Positions 1 to 6,804 of a stretch of 64,000 nt of DNA are shown piece after piece. The DNA comes from Negadavirga shengliensis (GTDB lineage Bacteria; Bacteroidota; Bacteroidia; Cytophagales; Cyclobacteriaceae). Both the position numbers and the translations under genes were made by a program. Under the pieces are notes generated by a model, which was given only the letters and a program-made list of their open reading frames with translations, did no database searches and had not been told where the DNA came from. The stretch's first letter is position 1. Each line of letters opens with the position of its first letter. The DNA is taken from NCBI RefSeq assembly GCF_042652345.1, contig NZ_JBHSJJ010000016.1, forward strand, positions 1 to 64,000, in the 5' to 3' direction.

Positions 1-122
1 GACTAGCAAAATAGTACCAAATCCCTTAGGGGCATGCCCCTAAGGGATTATTGGTGGTGCATTCCTGTTGCCAAATATGGTGCAGTCTTATTTACCGAAA
101 GTGGTGCAGTTGTAATTACCGA
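1..122. mobile_element. terminal end of an IS21-like insertion sequence (partial)
   Basis: Three imperfect direct repeats of about 21 bp beginning TGGTGC lie at 55-75, 78-98 and 102-122, spaced 23-24 bp apart. The last two share TGGTGCAGT and TTACCGA. Serial transposase-binding repeats just inside the terminus are a feature of IS21-family elements. The coding part of a purple acid phosphatase-like gene on the minus strand loses its family sequence exactly here, which places the element boundary near 122-128. The transposase genes would lie left of the window and are not visible, so the family assignment is an inference from the end structure only. Confidence 0.45.
20..49. terminator. 30-bp perfect palindrome, probable terminator inside the IS end
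   Basis: AATCCCTTAGGGGCA is followed immediately by its exact reverse complement, giving a perfect 30-bp palindrome with no spacer. There is no long T tract after it on either strand, so classical intrinsic termination is uncertain. It sits between the presumed transposase genes and the element terminus, where a terminator or a barrier to read-through would be expected. Confidence 0.4.
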
Positions 123-429
123 TTACAGCCGGATCCAATTCGGTTAATTCCGTCCGGTTTATGGTTCTTTCAGAATAAGGGAAGGGGTGCTGGGATGCGG
201 CAGCCTTCCGCCATTCCGACTCATTCATGGCTTTATAGTACAAAGCAGGTTCGGCCTGATCGCCGGGGGCGGTATGCCAGTCGATGGTCATGGTGGTGGT
301 AGGGTCTTGCTGCCAGGTAAGCAACAGCCCTGCAGGTTCTGTTTGGCCATAAACGGGAATAAAAACAAAAAAAGCCAGCCATCCGACAAGGCTGTAAAAT
401 AACGATGTTGATAGTTTGTCTTGATTCAT
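88..429 (-). pseudogene. 5' fragment of a purple acid phosphatase-like metallophosphoesterase gene, truncated by an IS
   Basis: The frame opens with a Sec signal peptide (hydrophobic stretch LFYSLVGWLAFFVFIPVYG, residues 11-29). It continues into a fibronectin-III-like N-terminal domain of purple acid phosphatases (GLLLTWQQDPTTTMTIDWHT, residues 34-53, and RTELTELDP, about residues 92-100). Homology stops after residue 100, and the last dozen residues are read from the IS end repeats before a stop. The whole metallophosphatase catalytic domain (normally another 250-300 residues) is absent. The gene is therefore interrupted and almost certainly inactive, unless the remainder lies beyond the element. 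The true host-derived part is about 125-429. Confidence 0.65.
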
Positions 430-905
430 AAATTGAATGCGCTTATTGGTAATCAGGTTATACTATAGTACCCGCTAAAAGTACGGTGGTCTATCGGGAA
501 ACGGATAATTTCCCAAACTTTTTTGAAACCACCCGACGTCATTCAGGGGCAAACCCTTCAGCTTCGTGATCGTGTGTTGGCATCATGCTTGATAACAGGA
601 GGAGTCGGGAAGGGGATCAAGGTGTAGGGCTTAAATGGAGATAAGTAGGTATTCAGAATATGTATTTAACATAATATAAATTATATAACAAAAATGTTTC
701 AAAGCCCATGAGATTACCTAATTCTATATTATGGTCTCCGTTTGTTTCACTGCGCTTGCCCTCGCCAAGGCCGCTCGGGTAATAGCATTCACAGGCTCAC
801 CTTCCACATGAAGCGCAGTCTGGACTCTAACCGAGTTGTTATATATATACGATTCTCGGCGATTAAGAATTTGCCTGTAAAACACTTGCCGGCCATCGCT
901 TTGTT
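430..905. other. intergenic stretch without a supported gene
   Basis: No convincing coding sequence on either strand. The right half (about 735-900) has higher G+C than its surroundings and contains a 9-bp inverted repeat, ACTGCGCTT at 749 and AAGCGCAGT near 812. It looks like a decayed or mobile non-coding segment. A 61-residue open frame over it on the minus strand has no recognisable domain and is not called. Confidence 0.5.
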
Positions 906-1322
906 TCAAGCAGATCTTCGTTCAGCATCGTATTTATCAAAAGTCACTGGTGGCACGTCTTGTAGGTTTTCTTTTATAAAGTTGATTCCTAAACCTGTTA
1001 GTTCTCCAACTTTTGTAAATGGACCCCAGTCACTCAACTTTATGAAAACTCTACTAACAAAATGTGTTGCTTTCCATTTGAAATCATGTCCTTCCATAAT
1101 GTGACTTTGGTCGAGCGGTATATTGTCTGCGTATTTATCAGCGGTTGATGATGTAAGCATTATACCTGGAAAATCCATTCCTTCATTAAAATCTTCCCAG
1201 ACAGCTATATAGTGAAATCCTTTAGACTTCTTTCTCTCAGTAGCTCTTATTATTTCTCCTTTTTTAAATTCCATAGTAGTCATATTTAAATCGCTCAAGC
1301 CGCTGGGCTCATACTTTTCCAT
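906..1322 (-). CDS. conserved-looking hypothetical protein in the defence island
   Basis: 138 residues, soluble, no signal peptide or membrane segment. Alternative starts at Met14 and Met17 (1283, 1274) are plausible because the first residues are poorly structured. The segment from residue 18 (FKKGEIIRATE) through GIMLTSS and NIPLDQSHI resembles the small beta-barrel layout of PemK/MazF-like or other translation-targeting toxins, but no diagnostic motif is present. The family is therefore not assigned. It lies downstream of and in the same direction as the sigma/ImmA genes, separated by 122 bp holding an inverted-repeat structure, so it could be a separate cassette. A toxin role is only a guess. 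Confidence 0.55.
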   Translation of the reverse strand: MEKYEPSGLSDLNMTTMEFKKGEIIRATERKKSKGFHYIAVWEDFNEGMDFPGIMLTSSTADKYADNIPLDQSHIMEGHDFKWKATHFVSRVFIKLSDWGPFTKVGELTGLGINFIKENLQDVPPVTFDKYDAERRSA

Positions 1323-1344
1323 TGATGAAAAATATGCAAAAAAT

Positions 1345-1416
1345 CTAGACAGAACAGTGCTTCAACTCGCCATCCAACGCACGTTCGCTATTCTGTCTAG
1401 CCTGCCCGCTTGGATG
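1345..1416. repeat. two interlocking inverted repeats between cassettes (pseudoknot-like)
   Basis: CTAGACAGAA (1345-1354) pairs with TTCTGTCTAG (1391-1400), and CATCCAA (1371-1377) pairs with TTGGATG (1410-1416). The pairs alternate rather than nest, so the single strand could form a pseudoknot, or the arms could be recombination or binding sites. It fills the gap between the 138-residue protein and the ImmA gene. It could be an integration or recombination site, an RNA structure, or a transcription boundary. Confidence 0.4.
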
Positions 1417-1444
1417 TAGAAATCATTCTACTTAACATAATATC

Positions 1445-2224
1445 TTACAACCTCTTTATTGAGAGGTAGACAATTGCTGAATTTAGACTATCAATGTAAA
1501 AGATTTGTTCTAAGAGTTTTGCATGTGGGTACTTATCAATTTCAAAGTCTTCATAAAACCAATTGAATGCATCAACAATTACTGGACTGTTCGATTTGCT
1601 TCCATTTTTATAATAATCTGAAACGGAAGAATAAACCGGTACAGTTTGACCATTCCGAATGAAACTAAATGGAAATGAATCGTTTATTCTTTTCCATTTC
1701 ACTCTTCCATTCCTTGTATATATCATAGCAATTGGCTCATGACCTACATCAGCATATTTTATTGATGTGCTTGTGATGCTTGACTCAAAGTAGTTAGCTG
1801 TCTCAATAATCAAATCCGTATTAAAATCTGCGTCTGATGTAAATGTTCTGAATTGACTGCGTGGCATTAAAAGTTCCGCTGCAAACTCATTTGCCTCAAC
1901 TTCTTGATCTCCTTTTTGGTGGTATTTAACAAAATCATCTTCATTGTCAGAAAAGAATTTATTCCCTTCTCCCCTATGCATAATATAGTGGCCTAGTTCA
2001 TGAGCCAATGCAAACCTCCTTTGGCTGTAATTAACCAGTCCAGAATTAATAGATATTTTAGAGAAATTTTGAGTTGAAAGAATATTAGCCTGACAAGAGG
2101 ACATGTCCGCCTCTTCAAAAAAAATACCTTTTAAGGCTATCAAATCCTCAATTTCAACTCCTCTTACATCTTTGATTTTGAATTCTTTAAGGAATGAATT
2201 AGCTCTTGTTTTTGGTATCATCAT
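1445..2224 (-). CDS. ImmA/IrrE-family zinc metallopeptidase
   Basis: Counted from the longest frame (start 2260), a zinc-peptidase motif HELGH lies at residues 87-91 and a downstream glutamate-rich helix EANEFAAELLMP at about 122-133. Together these supply the His, His and Glu zinc ligands and the catalytic Glu88 of the ImmA/IrrE family. The start is placed at Met13 (2224), just before the helix MMIPKTRANSFL that begins the usual family alignment; Met14 is also possible. The C-terminal 130 residues form an unassigned domain, perhaps for sensing or partner binding. Family members (ImmA, IrrE, CapP) cleave a paired DNA-binding or regulatory protein in response to stress. The gene overlaps the preceding helical-protein gene, so the three minus-strand genes form one operon facing the ubiquitin-like operon. 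Its substrate is likely one of its two operon partners (inference). Confidence 0.85.
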   Translation of the reverse strand: MMIPKTRANSFLKEFKIKDVRGVEIEDLIALKGIFFEEADMSSCQANILSTQNFSKISINSGLVNYSQRRFALAHELGHYIMHRGEGNKFFSDNEDDFVKYHQKGDQEVEANEFAAELLMPRSQFRTFTSDADFNTDLIIETANYFESSITSTSIKYADVGHEPIAMIYTRNGRVKWKRINDSFPFSFIRNGQTVPVYSSVSDYYKNGSKSNSPVIVDAFNWFYEDFEIDKYPHAKLLEQIFYIDSLNSAIVYLSIKRL

Positions 2225-2630
2225 TACCGTATTCCTTTTCGAGAATTTCAAGAATTTCAATATCAGTCAAAATCTTCATGGCTTCTGACTCTTTCATTTC
2301 TTTTAAGTCTCTAAAATTAAGAGAGTATTTTTTCGTTAATTCCGGATTTAATAATTCTTGAAGTTTTCCAATACTTTCGTCTGCGGATGAGACGATTTCA
2401 TTAAATATAGTTTTCGCTCTTTCTAGCTTAGAAATAAGTTTTTGTTTGGCTAGTTCCGCTTTCTTTTGAAGAACTAACTTTTGGGCAAAAGACTCAAACT
2501 CTATTGCTACAACGTTGGGGTCGTAACCATTTGAACTAAGATATTCCTCCGCAAACCCCTCATCATTTTTCAGAAGAGTCTCCAACGATTTAATAAAATT
2601 CAAGGACTCTTCGTTTATATTATTTTTCAT
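2199..2630 (-). CDS. small helical protein between sigma-like and ImmA genes; possible peptidase substrate or anti-sigma
   Basis: About 143 residues from Met32 of the open frame (ATG at 2628-2630). This start was chosen because the longer frame would be read from inside the upstream gene. The product is almost entirely helical and charged, with a probable coiled coil around residues 50-95 (repeated KK/AEL/KL patterns such as LQKKAELAKQKLISKLERAK). No helix-turn-helix or catalytic motif is visible. It overlaps the sigma-like gene by 11 bp and the ImmA gene by 26 bp, so the three are translationally coupled. Position suggests an antitoxin, anti-sigma or adaptor protein controlled by the metallopeptidase, but the family is not recognised. 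Confidence 0.7.
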   Translation of the reverse strand: MKNNINEESLNFIKSLETLLKNDEGFAEEYLSSNGYDPNVVAIEFESFAQKLVLQKKAELAKQKLISKLERAKTIFNEIVSSADESIGKLQELLNPELTKKYSLNFRDLKEMKESEAMKILTDIEILEILEKEYGNDDTKNKS

Positions 2631-3216
2631 AATGGAGTGATTTTCCAATTTTCTGAGCTCTAGAAAAGAGCTGTCTTTGCAATTTGTAAATTTCTTTGGG
2701 TTCTTTTTCCAATTCCTCTGCAATTTCTTTGGGTTGCATACCGAGCCTCATTGCTGTTAGAACTGACTCTAGATCTTTCTCACCATCAATTTCTAGTTCT
2801 AACTTATCAAAGGCGATCTCTTTGTCAATTTTGTTATAGATATCAGATCCATCTGTTTCGGGCATTTGGTCGATTAATCGCGTCTTTTCTCCGTCATCTG
2901 ATTGCTGTTCTTTGTTGAAAAACTCTCTATCGACTTCTTTATTATCTGAGAGATCCGCAAGATTTGATACAATACTTCTTATTGCACCAAATAAGTAATT
3001 CTCAAACCTCTTTTGATTGAATTTCTCTTTCCAATCTTTAATCATAGCTCGTCTTAATGCGTCCTGAGTAATATCCTCAATTTTGTATCCCATTGGGAGC
3101 TTTGGATTTGATTCACCAAAGGTGTGCTTAAGCCAATGCACTGCCATACCCTTCATTCTTTTACCAAGGGACTTCCAATCTTGATTCGATACTTCTTCTA
3201 AGAATTCTTCACTCAT
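2620..3216 (-). CDS. sigma-70-like regulatory protein
   Basis: The start is placed at ATG 3214-3216 (MSEEFLEEVSNQDW), giving 198 residues. The longer frame only adds a hydrophobic, low-complexity leader from the promoter region. Residues about 12-90 resemble sigma-70 region 2 (EDITQDALRRAM, FENYLFGAIRSIVSNLADL), a linker rich in acidic residues follows, and residues about 147-190 resemble region 4 with a helix-turn-helix (SVLTAMRLGMQPKEIAEELE, then KEIYKLQRQLFSRAQKI). It is first in a three-gene minus-strand operon with the helical protein and the ImmA peptidase. It is divergent from the ubiquitin-like operon across a 152-bp gap, so control of that operon is the simplest inference. Sequence divergence from housekeeping and ECF sigmas is large. 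Confidence 0.7.
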   Translation of the reverse strand: MSEEFLEEVSNQDWKSLGKRMKGMAVHWLKHTFGESNPKLPMGYKIEDITQDALRRAMIKDWKEKFNQKRFENYLFGAIRSIVSNLADLSDNKEVDREFFNKEQQSDDGEKTRLIDQMPETDGSDIYNKIDKEIAFDKLELEIDGEKDLESVLTAMRLGMQPKEIAEELEKEPKEIYKLQRQLFSRAQKIGKSLHYEK

Positions 3217-3368
3217 TTTCAATAGCGCTATATCTATATAAGCTGGCGAAAAGATGTTTTTCACAAAATCAAAAAAATATTCAAGGATGTAAAAAAGACT
3301 GAGTCGGCAGCTTACTAAAATAACTACCATGAGGTAGTGTTTTTCAGGTAACTAAAATATATATAAAA
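3217..3368. promoter_or_regulatory. divergent promoter region between sigma-like and ubiquitin-like operons, with palindrome
   Basis: 152 bp of A+T-rich sequence separates the two divergent starts. It holds a perfect 6+4+6 palindrome ACTACC-ATGA-GGTAGT at 3323-3338, flanked by two ACTAAAATA-like copies (TTACTAAAATA at 3312, TAACTAAAATA at 3349). The run TATATATAAAA lies just before the ubiquitin-like start. A palindrome flanked by direct repeats is what a regulator of one or both operons would bind; which protein binds is unknown. Confidence 0.5.
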
Positions 3369-3662
3369 ATGGAAAAAGAAAAAAAACACGAGAATCAAAA
3401 GCAAAATGACAATGAAATTACCTTGTTAATTGTTGTTCCTACCCGAACGGAACCTTGGGAAGCTACCTTCCCGAAGACTTCAAAAATATCAGAAGTAATT
3501 TCAGCGGTGATTCAGCAATTTGGATTTGCTTCCAATGGACAATACGAGCTAAAGTTGGATAGTGACCCCAATATCGAACTGGAGCCTCAAAGACCGCTTG
3601 TCAGCTTTGGTATTAAAGATGGCGATAAGTTAATCCTCATTGATTTTGGACAGGCGGTATGA
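3369..3662 (+). CDS. bilA: BilA-like ubiquitin-like modifier protein
   Basis: 97 residues: a charged tail (1-15), then a single beta-grasp domain (about 16-94: ITLLIVVPTRTEPWEATF, SEVISAVIQQFGF, YELKL, GIKDGDKLILIDFG). This is the fold and length of ubiquitin-like proteins. The C-terminus reads FGQAV, so Gly94 is followed by a three-residue tail that would have to be removed before adenylation, a job that fits the JAB peptidase two genes downstream. It is followed by E2-like, JAB and E1-like genes in the BilABCD order, and the E2 start overlaps its stop (ATGA). In characterised BIL systems the modifier is conjugated to phage structural proteins. A single domain rather than two tandem domains suggests the type II/Bub-like branch (inference). 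Confidence 0.8.
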   Translation: MEKEKKHENQKQNDNEITLLIVVPTRTEPWEATFPKTSKISEVISAVIQQFGFASNGQYELKLDSDPNIELEPQRPLVSFGIKDGDKLILIDFGQAV

Positions 3663-4138
3663 GTGTCAGTGCGAGTATCTCATTAAGCAAAGTTTTGCAG
3701 GAGATAGAAAGATGCAGAGAATATGGCGAGAAGTGCGGTTGGGTCATCTCAGAAGTAGATGAGCCTAACCAAACTTTTACGACCAAGATGGTATCCCCTA
3801 TAGATCAAGAAAAGTACATTCTTGAGGTAGTTTTTAGCGACTATCCCGAACTCCCACTCATTTTGGATTTTATTGATCCAGTCTCCGGTACGAAAGGAAC
3901 CAAAAATGCATTCCCTAAAAATGATGACAGTTTTTTTCATCCAGCACCGTGTATATGTAATCCTTGTTCAAGAAATTCGTACAAGGCATTTAATTCATCT
4001 GGCCCTCATCAAGATTGGCAAATGATAGGATGGAAAGAAAATCCAAAGGTTGCCACATTAAAAAGTGTCGATTCAATCTTACGAGCTATTTATTCAAGAA
4101 TAAGCAACAAGAAGAAGTATCATGGAAGGATGGCTTAA
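3659..4138 (+). CDS. bilB: BilB-like E2 ubiquitin-conjugating enzyme homologue
   Basis: 159 residues, cytoplasmic. The E2-like core shows the YPxxP strand-turn motif (YPELPLILDFIDP, residues 62-74) and an active-site segment HPAPCICNPC (residues 94-103). This offers Cys98, Cys100 or Cys103 as the thioester cysteine downstream of a conserved His-Pro. A C-terminal helix follows (LKSVDSILRAIYSRI, about 135-149). The length is close to a minimal UBC fold. The E2 would accept the ubiquitin-like protein from the E1-like enzyme and transfer it to targets. Its ATG overlaps the stop of the modifier gene, and its end overlaps the JAB gene by 17 bp, so expression is tightly coupled. The presence of three closely spaced cysteines is unusual. 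Confidence 0.8.
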   Translation: MSVSASISLSKVLQEIERCREYGEKCGWVISEVDEPNQTFTTKMVSPIDQEKYILEVVFSDYPELPLILDFIDPVSGTKGTKNAFPKNDDSFFHPAPCICNPCSRNSYKAFNSSGPHQDWQMIGWKENPKVATLKSVDSILRAIYSRISNKKKYHGRMA

Positions 4139-4712
4139 CTTTTTTAGGTTCTTTGAGCATCAGAGTGTTACCCCTGTTGATGATTTAATTTATTCAGTCC
4201 ACTCGGGAGTAATCAAGATAACAGATTTGGTTCTCAAACAATATGGACAACTTCCACATGAAGGGCTCGTGTTTTGGGCGGGCAACATTTCGGAAAACAT
4301 CTTCAACATCACTCATGTAATTGCTCCTGAAACCGAATCATCAGAAGGGCGAGTAACAGTTCCTCACTCATCGATTTATCATGTCGTGAAAGCGCTATCG
4401 AATAATAAAGTAATTCATATTGGACAAATACACACTCATCCAGGCAATTGGGTGGATCATTCACGCGGTGATGATGAATGGGCTCCTTTTAAAAGACCTG
4501 GACTTATTTCTCTCGTTGTGCCAAATTATTGTAGCTCTGGAATGCTTCCGCTTAAGAAAAACGGAATTCATAGGTATCAGGAGAATCAATTTATTGGATT
4601 AAGTAATAAATACATAAGGCGGCATTTCATTGTTGTAGAAGGTGAAGCTCATTTTACAGATTTAAGAGATAAAGAAAATATCAGATGGAAGCAGCTGAGT
4701 GGTACAGATTAA
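4122..4712 (+). CDS. bilC: BilC-like JAB/JAMM isopeptidase (deubiquitinase-like)
   Basis: 196 residues with a complete JAMM zinc motif: Glu47 (HEGLVFW), then HTHPGNWVDHSRGDD giving His104, His106, Ser114 and Asp117 in the HxH-x7-S-x2-D pattern. JAMM peptidases cleave after the C-terminal glycine of ubiquitin-like proteins. Here the enzyme could trim QAV from the modifier to expose Gly94 and/or reverse conjugation. The protein extends about 60 residues beyond the motif. It overlaps the E2 gene upstream and the E1 gene downstream (28 bp), so all four genes form one continuous operon. All catalytic residues are present, so it is predicted active. Confidence 0.88.
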   Translation: MEGWLNFFRFFEHQSVTPVDDLIYSVHSGVIKITDLVLKQYGQLPHEGLVFWAGNISENIFNITHVIAPETESSEGRVTVPHSSIYHVVKALSNNKVIHIGQIHTHPGNWVDHSRGDDEWAPFKRPGLISLVVPNYCSSGMLPLKKNGIHRYQENQFIGLSNKYIRRHFIVVEGEAHFTDLRDKENIRWKQLSGTD

Positions 4713-6073
4713 GGAATGATAGAACAAATCGAATAGATGATATACTATTGGATTCAAATGCAAAAGTTATATCAGTGATAGTCCGAAAATATTCAACATT
4801 AAGTGATCAAGCTATGGCTATTTGTACTGCCAATATTTTGTCTCGCTGGTGTAGAAGGGTATCATTTTATATCTCTGAAGATATACCATGCTTGTTCAAC
4901 AATTGGAAGGGAATGAAACTTCATGAGGTTATTATGGAAATAATGAATTCCTCTGATCCTTATGGGGAGTTTTCAATAAAATCTAAGAATGATATTGTTG
5001 AAACTGACTTGTCGATATCCATTGGGAGTACGACAAAGGACAATGAGTTCTGGATTAATTCCGAGGGCTGGGTTGCTGGTTTTGGATTTGGACCAACTCA
5101 GAATGAAATTGGAACTAAATCTGATGACATAAATATTATTGGAGCCATTTATGCTTCTTCTGTTATTAATGCAGCAGCCTTTTCAAGCTATATCTATGAA
5201 TCTAAACCAGAACCTTTTGATAGATGGATTTCACTTTTGGATTTTGAAACTTCTAGTCAACACCAAGAGCTTAAAAACCCAATAGTAAATAATGCACTCA
5301 ATATTGGTAAAATATGGCAAATAGGAGCTGGAGCTGTAGGATCTTCATTTGATTTTATATTATCATTATTTCCTGTATCTGGTAGTATTGAAATAATTGA
5401 TTTTGATAAGGTTGAAATTCCTAATACAAGCAGTTCATTGATTTTTACTGCAAAACATGCTAAAACTAAAACTTCCAAAGTTGAAGCTTGTAATGAGGCA
5501 TTAAGATTCAATAATAATCTATTAGTCCAACTTAATCCTGATATGGATTATAGTCAGTTCATGCGTGAAATTGATCTTGAAGCTAAGTACCCAGACCTAA
5601 TTTTATGTTTTGCAAATGAAAAAAACATTTGGTCTACAATACAACACAACGAGCCTCCAATAGTGTTACATGCAACTACATCCAATAATTGGGGGGTCAA
5701 CTTTGGAAGACATATACCTTTTGAAGAATGGTGCATTGTATGTAGATTCGGAATTAAGGATTACGAACATATTCCTGTCTGCTCAACATCCTCAGAAGTA
5801 GGGAAAGATAAACAGGAGGAAAAACTGGGAATACTTCCTTTTCTATCACCTATTGCTGCAGTATTGGTATTTTCTGAAGTTTTGAAGCTAAGTATGAGAG
5901 AAACTCTTGACTCTCCAATGGACAAAAATTTCATTCAATTATCGATGAAGAATGTAGACAGTTCATCACCGCACTCTTTTTTTAGAAAACCAAAAGTTAA
6001 CTGCTCAATTTGCTCGGAACAAAATGAATCATCATATTATACCGGATACAAAAAAAGCAAGTACTACCTATAA
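4685..6073 (+). CDS. bilD: BilD-like E1 ubiquitin-activating enzyme homologue (ThiF/UBA fold)
   Basis: 462 residues. The C-terminal half is a ThiF/E1 adenylation domain: nucleotide loop IGAGAVGS (213-220), acidic strand IIDFDKVEIPNTSSS (237-251) with Asp239, and two CxxC pairs (Cys350/Cys353, Cys440/Cys443) fitting the structural zinc site. Cys366 (HIPVCSTSS) is a candidate catalytic cysteine. The N-terminal 200 residues lack a nucleotide loop and match the inactive adenylation-like half reported for bacterial E1 enzymes of BIL/Bub operons. The usual Arg of the NxxR element after the acidic strand is replaced by NTSSS. It is last in the operon and would adenylate the trimmed modifier and pass it to the E2. 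Base composition is more A+T-rich than the flanking catabolic genes. Confidence 0.83.
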   Translation: MEAAEWYRLRNDRTNRIDDILLDSNAKVISVIVRKYSTLSDQAMAICTANILSRWCRRVSFYISEDIPCLFNNWKGMKLHEVIMEIMNSSDPYGEFSIKSKNDIVETDLSISIGSTTKDNEFWINSEGWVAGFGFGPTQNEIGTKSDDINIIGAIYASSVINAAAFSSYIYESKPEPFDRWISLLDFETSSQHQELKNPIVNNALNIGKIWQIGAGAVGSSFDFILSLFPVSGSIEIIDFDKVEIPNTSSSLIFTAKHAKTKTSKVEACNEALRFNNNLLVQLNPDMDYSQFMREIDLEAKYPDLILCFANEKNIWSTIQHNEPPIVLHATTSNNWGVNFGRHIPFEEWCIVCRFGIKDYEHIPVCSTSSEVGKDKQEEKLGILPFLSPIAAVLVFSEVLKLSMRETLDSPMDKNFIQLSMKNVDSSSPHSFFRKPKVNCSICSEQNESSYYTGYKKSKYYL

Positions 6074-6353
6074 CCACACACATTCGCCGCTCTCCTTCCC
6101 TCCTGTCCAACGTCCCTCATTCCGGTAGACTCCTCGCTTGGTAAGAATGCCAAAAGAATGCTCGTTACTATTAATCCCGTCCCTGAACCCGAAGCTATAT
6201 TCACATAACACCAGGACATTATATAACAAAAATCTATGTTTAATTGTCTCTAATAGACATCAGCATCATAACCATTCTTTATCCCCACTCCAAAATTTAA
6301 ATAAGATTTTTTCAAGCCTGACGTCAAATACAGGGTTCTACGTAATTATTCCT

Positions 6354-6749
6354 TCACTTAGCCAGCAACCCATAACCCCTGTTAAACATCTTTTGGTCAA
6401 CTTTAAACCGGTCAGACAATTTCCGGATAATACTTTTTGAAAGCCCTTTCTTATAATTCAGTATATCTGAAAGGTGTCCCTTGGAAATATCCAAATAAGC
6501 CGCGAGCTGTTGCTGGTTGATACCATTTTCCCGCATCAGGGTTTTTAGCAAGGTAATGGGATCCATTTCAGCCAATGGCGACCGGTCTTCGTCACATTTT
6601 TCAATCAACAAGACCAGCGTATCCATCCAATCAAGTTTCTCAGCAGAAGGAAACTGATCATATTCGGCCGTAAGCTTTTCCAAATTCCCGCAATATTCCC
6701 GATACTGACTGTCCGACTTAATGGTTGTATAAGGCACTACCCCACGCAT
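6354..6749 (-). CDS. HigA-family XRE transcriptional regulator without a visible toxin partner
   Basis: 131 residues. The N-terminal half has the HigA-type segment (YREYCGNLEKLTAEYDQFPSAEKL). The C-terminal half is a complete XRE helix-turn-helix (residues about 62-118: PITLLKTLMRENG, QQQLAAYLDISKGHLSDIL, SIIRKLSDRFKV). HigA antitoxins usually follow a HigB toxin gene by a few bases, but the 470 bp upstream on the same strand contain no open frame resembling HigB. It is therefore an orphan, or the toxin has been lost. A perfect 17-bp palindrome lies 39-55 bp before the start and is a good autoregulatory operator candidate. It could alternatively control the flanking defence island, with which it converges. 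Confidence 0.8.
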   Translation of the reverse strand: MRGVVPYTTIKSDSQYREYCGNLEKLTAEYDQFPSAEKLDWMDTLVLLIEKCDEDRSPLAEMDPITLLKTLMRENGINQQQLAAYLDISKGHLSDILNYKKGLSKSIIRKLSDRFKVDQKMFNRGYGLLAK

Positions 6750-6787
6750 TACTTAAAGCAAAAATCGATTACACATTAAACATATAC

Positions 6788-6804
6788 TTTCTTTCCGAAA
6801 GAAA
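6788..6804. promoter_or_regulatory. palindromic operator candidate upstream of the HigA-like gene
   Basis: TTTCTTTC-C-GAAAGAAA is a perfect 8+1+8 inverted repeat located 39 bp upstream of the regulator's ATG (6749). The spacing and dyad symmetry fit the binding site of a dimeric XRE regulator. Confidence 0.5.

Noticed and set aside
724..909. 61-codon minus-strand open frame near 0.8 kb
   Set aside because: No family resemblance; the sequence has an inverted repeat and looks like non-coding or mobile DNA.
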